Assembly: GCA_041648155.1 (NCBI GenBank)
Contig: JBAZPL010000126.1
Location: forward strand, 1-7,527
Direction: 5' to 3'
Length of the DNA stretch: 7,527 bases
DNA from: SSS58A sp041648155
GTDB lineage: Bacteria > Krumholzibacteriota > Krumholzibacteriia > Krumholzibacteriales > Krumholzibacteriaceae
In this document: in pieces, positions 5,354-7,527 of the stretch
Layout of the letters: each line of letters starts with the position of its first letter
How positions within the stretch are numbered: the first letter of the stretch is position 1
Program-made: the position numbers and the translations under genes
Notes under the pieces: model-generated
The model's input: the letters and a program-made list of their open reading frames with translations, nothing else
Told to the model about the DNA's origin: nothing
The model's database searches: none

Positions 5354-7527
5354 GGATCGCGGCTGAACGCGAGGGCGCCCCGGACAGGTTCGAATCTTTC
5401 ACGACCACGGCTATCTTGCCGCTCGTGCAGCGGCCGTCGCGGTACGCGGGCGAAGAGATGAACCTCTCGAACGGCGGATTCGTCGAGGGGCGCTTCAATG
5501 TCCTCCTTGTCTTCCCCGACGCATACGAGATCGGGATGTCCCACCTGGGGATCCGCTTTCTGTACCAGGCGCTCTCTGCGATGGACGGGGTCGGAGTCGA
5601 GCTCGCCTTCGCGCCCTGGCCCGACGCGGGGAAGCTCATGCGCGCCTGCGGCGAGCCGCTGCGGTCGCTGCAGACCGGCACGAGCGCGTCGAGGTTCGAC
5701 ATCATCGGATTCTCCCTCGCCTACGAGCTGCATTACACGAATCTGCTCATGGTGCTCGACCTCGCGGGGATCCCGCTCGAGGCCGCCGCGCGGCGCGAGG
5801 ACGATCCGCTTCCGTTCATCAACGCGATCGACGCGGTGTTTCTCGGGGACGGGGAGGATTCGCTCGTCGAGGCGGTCGCGGCGCTCGCGAGGCTCAAGGC
5901 GGCCCGCGCGGGGCGCACGGCGAAGCGGGAAGCGCTCGCGGGGATCGAAGGGGTTTACGTCGACGGCATCAGCACGTCCGTCACGGCCCGCGCGCACCGC
6001 TTCGCGAGCGGCGATCTTCCGCGGCGGCCGATCGTGCCGTCCTCCGAGGTGGTCCACGAGCGTCTCGCGATCGAGATCATGCGCGGCTGCGCGCGAGGCT
6101 GCCGTTTCTGTCATGCGGGGATGTTCTATCGGCCATGCCGCGAGCGTTCCGTCGATGAGATCATGGAGGCTGTCGTCGAGGGGCTCGACGCGACGGGATG
6201 GGACGAGGTGTCGCTCCTCTCCCTCTCGACGTCGGACTATTCGCGGCTCGACGAGCTGCTCGCGAGGCTCGTCCCCGAGATCGAGCGGCGGCATGTGTCG
6301 CTCGCGCTCCCGAGCCTCAGACCCGAGACGATCACGAGCGCGATAGTCTCGGCCTCCTCGACCGTGACGAAGTCGGGCTTCACGCTCGCGCCCGAGGCGG
6401 GGACGGAGCGACTCCGCCGCGTCATCAGAAAGGATTTCAGCGACGAGGATATCGTCCGCGGCGTCTCGAAGATTCTCGCGGGCGGCCGGCAGACACTCAA
6501 GCTCTACTTCATGATCGGGCTTCCGACCGAGACGGAGGAGGATCTCGACGGCGTCGCCGGGCTCATCGAGCGAATCCTCGCCCTGCCGCGCAGGCAGGGG
6601 AGGTTCAGCCTCGGCGTGTCGATTTCCCCCTTCGTCCCGAAGCCGCACACGCCGTTTCAGTGGGAGCGGCAATGCTCTACGAGTGAGTTTCGCGCGAAGG
6701 AGGACTATCTCTCGCGCCGCATCAGGAGCCGGTTCGTGAATCTGAGCCTCCGGGAGCCTTCGATCAGCGTCCTCGAGGGAATCCTCGCCCGCGGGGACCG
6801 GCGTCTCTGGCCAGTGATCCGCAGGGCGTACGAGCTCGGCTGCCGCTTCGACGGCTGGAGGGACGAGCTGAGAATCGAGCTTTGGGACAGGGCTCTCGCC
6901 GAGTGCGGTTTCGATACGGGTGCCTTGATCGCGGCGCGGCCCCTCGACGAGCCGCTCCCGTGGGACGCCTTCGAGCTGCACGGCACGAAGAGCCTGCTTC
7001 GCAAGGAGCGGGACCGAGCATACGGCGCGGACGTTCCCGCTCGGAATCCAGTCGCAGAGCCTCCAATGGATTCCTCCGCGGGAACGTCCGCGCCTGTTAC
7101 CGATGAGAGGCCTGAAACCTTCGCGTACGGGCCCATTGGAGGCTTTGCGACTGGGCCCGGAGCGAAGGTTTCAGGCCCTCACAACGTTTTCAGGTACCGC
7201 GTGATCTTCGAGAAACGGGGGCGCGCGCGATACCTCTCGCACCTCGAGATGCTGAACGTGATCCAGAGGGCCCTTCGCCGCTCGGCGTTGCCGCTCAGCT
7301 TCTCTGAGGGGTTTCACCCCCATCCGAAGATTTCCGCGGGCCCCTCGCTCGCCGTCGGGATGGAGGGTTTTGGCGAATTCTTCGACGTCGAGCTCCTCGA
7401 TCAGGTCGAGCCGTCGCCGGAGCTTCTGAACCGATTCCTGCCGCCGGGCCTTTCGATAAAGGCTTGCGCCGGGCCGTTTTCCCGCAAGGAGGGAAAGCTC
7501 CCGCAGGAGGTGCGGTTCACCTATGCG
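5350..7527 (+). CDS. B12-binding-like radical SAM protein TIGR03960 fused to TIGR03936/DUF2344 domain (3' partial)
   Basis: Radical SAM enzyme of a family with no established reaction. The frame is open for 726 codons to the window edge. N-terminal region: PSRYAGEEMN near 29-38, FPDAYEIGMSHLG near 55-67, DIIGFSLAYELHYTN near 120-134, typical of the degenerate cobalamin-binding-like domain. Radical SAM core: Cys247, Cys251 and Cys254 in RGCARGCRFC (CxxxCxxC, binding the [4Fe-4S] cluster), SLSTSDYSRL, LAPEAGTERLR near 346-356, KLYFMIGLPTET near 384-395, VPKPHTPFQW at 429-438. From residue 614 a DUF2344/TIGR03936 domain begins (FRYRVIFEKRGRARYLSH, FSEGFHPHPKIS) and is cut by the window end. Residues 559-610 come from two palindromic elements. 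Two segments I expect are absent: GGP...NPEP after residue 154, and a Cys-rich stretch before DUF2344. The TTG start has a good RBS and a 4-base overlap with purF. Relatives often sit beside rng and rplU; here the link to purine genes may be only positional. Confidence 0.9.
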   Translation, partial: MRIAAEREGAPDRFESFTTTAILPLVQRPSRYAGEEMNLSNGGFVEGRFNVLLVFPDAYEIGMSHLGIRFLYQALSAMDGVGVELAFAPWPDAGKLMRACGEPLRSLQTGTSASRFDIIGFSLAYELHYTNLLMVLDLAGIPLEAAARREDDPLPFINAIDAVFLGDGEDSLVEAVAALARLKAARAGRTAKREALAGIEGVYVDGISTSVTARAHRFASGDLPRRPIVPSSEVVHERLAIEIMRGCARGCRFCHAGMFYRPCRERSVDEIMEAVVEGLDATGWDEVSLLSLSTSDYSRLDELLARLVPEIERRHVSLALPSLRPETITSAIVSASSTVTKSGFTLAPEAGTERLRRVIRKDFSDEDIVRGVSKILAGGRQTLKLYFMIGLPTETEEDLDGVAGLIERILALPRRQGRFSLGVSISPFVPKPHTPFQWERQCSTSEFRAKEDYLSRRIRSRFVNLSLREPSISVLEGILARGDRRLWPVIRRAYELGCRFDGWRDELRIELWDRALAECGFDTGALIAARPLDEPLPWDAFELHGTKSLLRKERDRAYGADVPARNPVAEPPMDSSAGTSAPVTDERPETFAYGPIGGFATGPGAKVSGPHNVFRYRVIFEKRGRARYLSHLEMLNVIQRALRRSALPLSFSEGFHPHPKISAGPSLAVGMEGFGEFFDVELLDQVEPSPELLNRFLPPGLSIKACAGPFSRKEGKLPQEVRFTYA
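7024..7094 (-). repeat. 71-bp in-frame palindromic element, copy C (perfect outer arms)
   Basis: Outer arms ggcgcggacgttcccgc (7024-7040) and its exact reverse complement (7078-7094) pair at all 17 positions. Bulges are 2 nt (tc) and 3 nt (tcc). The inner stem ggaatcca (7043-7050) with tggattcc (7067-7074) is perfect, and the loop is gtcgcagagcctccaa (7051-7066). Relative to the other copies the inner stem has changed sequence on both sides while staying fully paired. It encodes residues from 559 of the radical SAM protein (GADVPARNPVAEPPM, then SAGTSAP). The minus strand is also open in the symmetric phase and reads GADVPAEESIGG then TSAP, like the + strand peptide of copy B. Confidence 0.9.
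7108..7178 (+). repeat. 71-bp in-frame palindromic element, copy D
   Basis: Outer arms 7108-7124 and 7162-7178 pair at 16 of 17 positions (only the outermost A-C pair fails). Bulges are 3 nt (gta) and 2 nt (ga), the inner stem cgggccca (7128-7135)/tgggcccg (7152-7159) is perfect, and the loop is ttggaggctttgcgac (7136-7151). The loop is complementary to that of copy C at every position if one G-U pair is allowed. It encodes residues from 587 of the radical SAM protein: PETFAYGPIGG and ATGPGAKVSGP. Thirteen bases separate the two palindromes (four codons, VTDE, between the 24-codon blocks). Copy B in purS has the same loop type and orientation. Confidence 0.9.

Noticed and set aside
5227..6981. 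Long minus-strand open frame (584 codons) opposite the radical SAM gene
   Set aside because: It gives a charged, low-complexity product and lies antisense to a frame carrying clear radical SAM motifs.
7024..7178. Hairpins as a transcription terminator or attenuator
   Set aside because: They lie in the middle of an open reading frame, lack a T-run, and the frame continues into a conserved DUF2344 domain.
7268..7273. Further GGGCCC site as a possible extra element copy
   Set aside because: It falls in the conserved QRALRRS segment of DUF2344 and has no loop or arm similarity to the element.

Overview
The window is a GC-rich, gap-free stretch of a bacterial operon with every gene on the + strand. 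In order it holds purL (5' end cut by the window), purQ, a two-domain purS, purF, and a radical SAM gene of the TIGR03960 family fused to a TIGR03936/DUF2344 domain (3' end cut). Adjacent genes overlap by 4 bases (GTGA, ATGA, TTGA) except purS-purF, which are 5 bases apart, so this looks like one translationally coupled transcript. I see no promoter, terminator, RNA gene or classical transposon.

The first four genes form a purine biosynthesis module. PurL (small form), PurQ and PurS together make FGAM synthase, the fourth step of IMP synthesis. PurF makes 5-phosphoribosylamine, the first committed step. The split PurL/PurQ/PurS enzyme and the PurF with a short propeptide and four cluster cysteines match the Bacillus/Thermotoga/archaeal style, not the single large PurL of enterobacteria. 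High GC, strong G/C preference at third codon positions and GTG/TTG starts suggest a GC-rich, probably uncultivated bacterium. I cannot place the phylum; an FCB-related candidate lineage is only a weak guess.

The most striking content is a family of 71-bp palindromic elements inserted in frame into two unrelated protein genes. Two full copies plus one half copy lie in the linker between the two PurS-like halves (3423-3602). Two more full copies lie between the radical SAM part and the DUF2344 part of the last gene (7024-7178). All four full copies share one architecture: 17-nt arm, 2- or 3-nt bulge, 8-nt inner stem, 16-nt loop, 8-nt inner stem, 3- or 2-nt bulge, 17-nt arm. The first copy of each pair is inverted relative to the second. 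All copies are read in the same codon phase and give a 24-residue Gly/Pro/Ala-rich peptide, and the reverse strand is also open in the symmetric phase. This recalls the Rickettsia palindromic elements (RPE), but the size and sequence are not ones I recognise.

Two further oddities affect the radical SAM protein. A short N-terminal segment that normally carries a GGP...NPEP motif appears to be missing. The cysteine-rich segment usually found just before the DUF2344 part is also absent, exactly where the palindrome pair sits.
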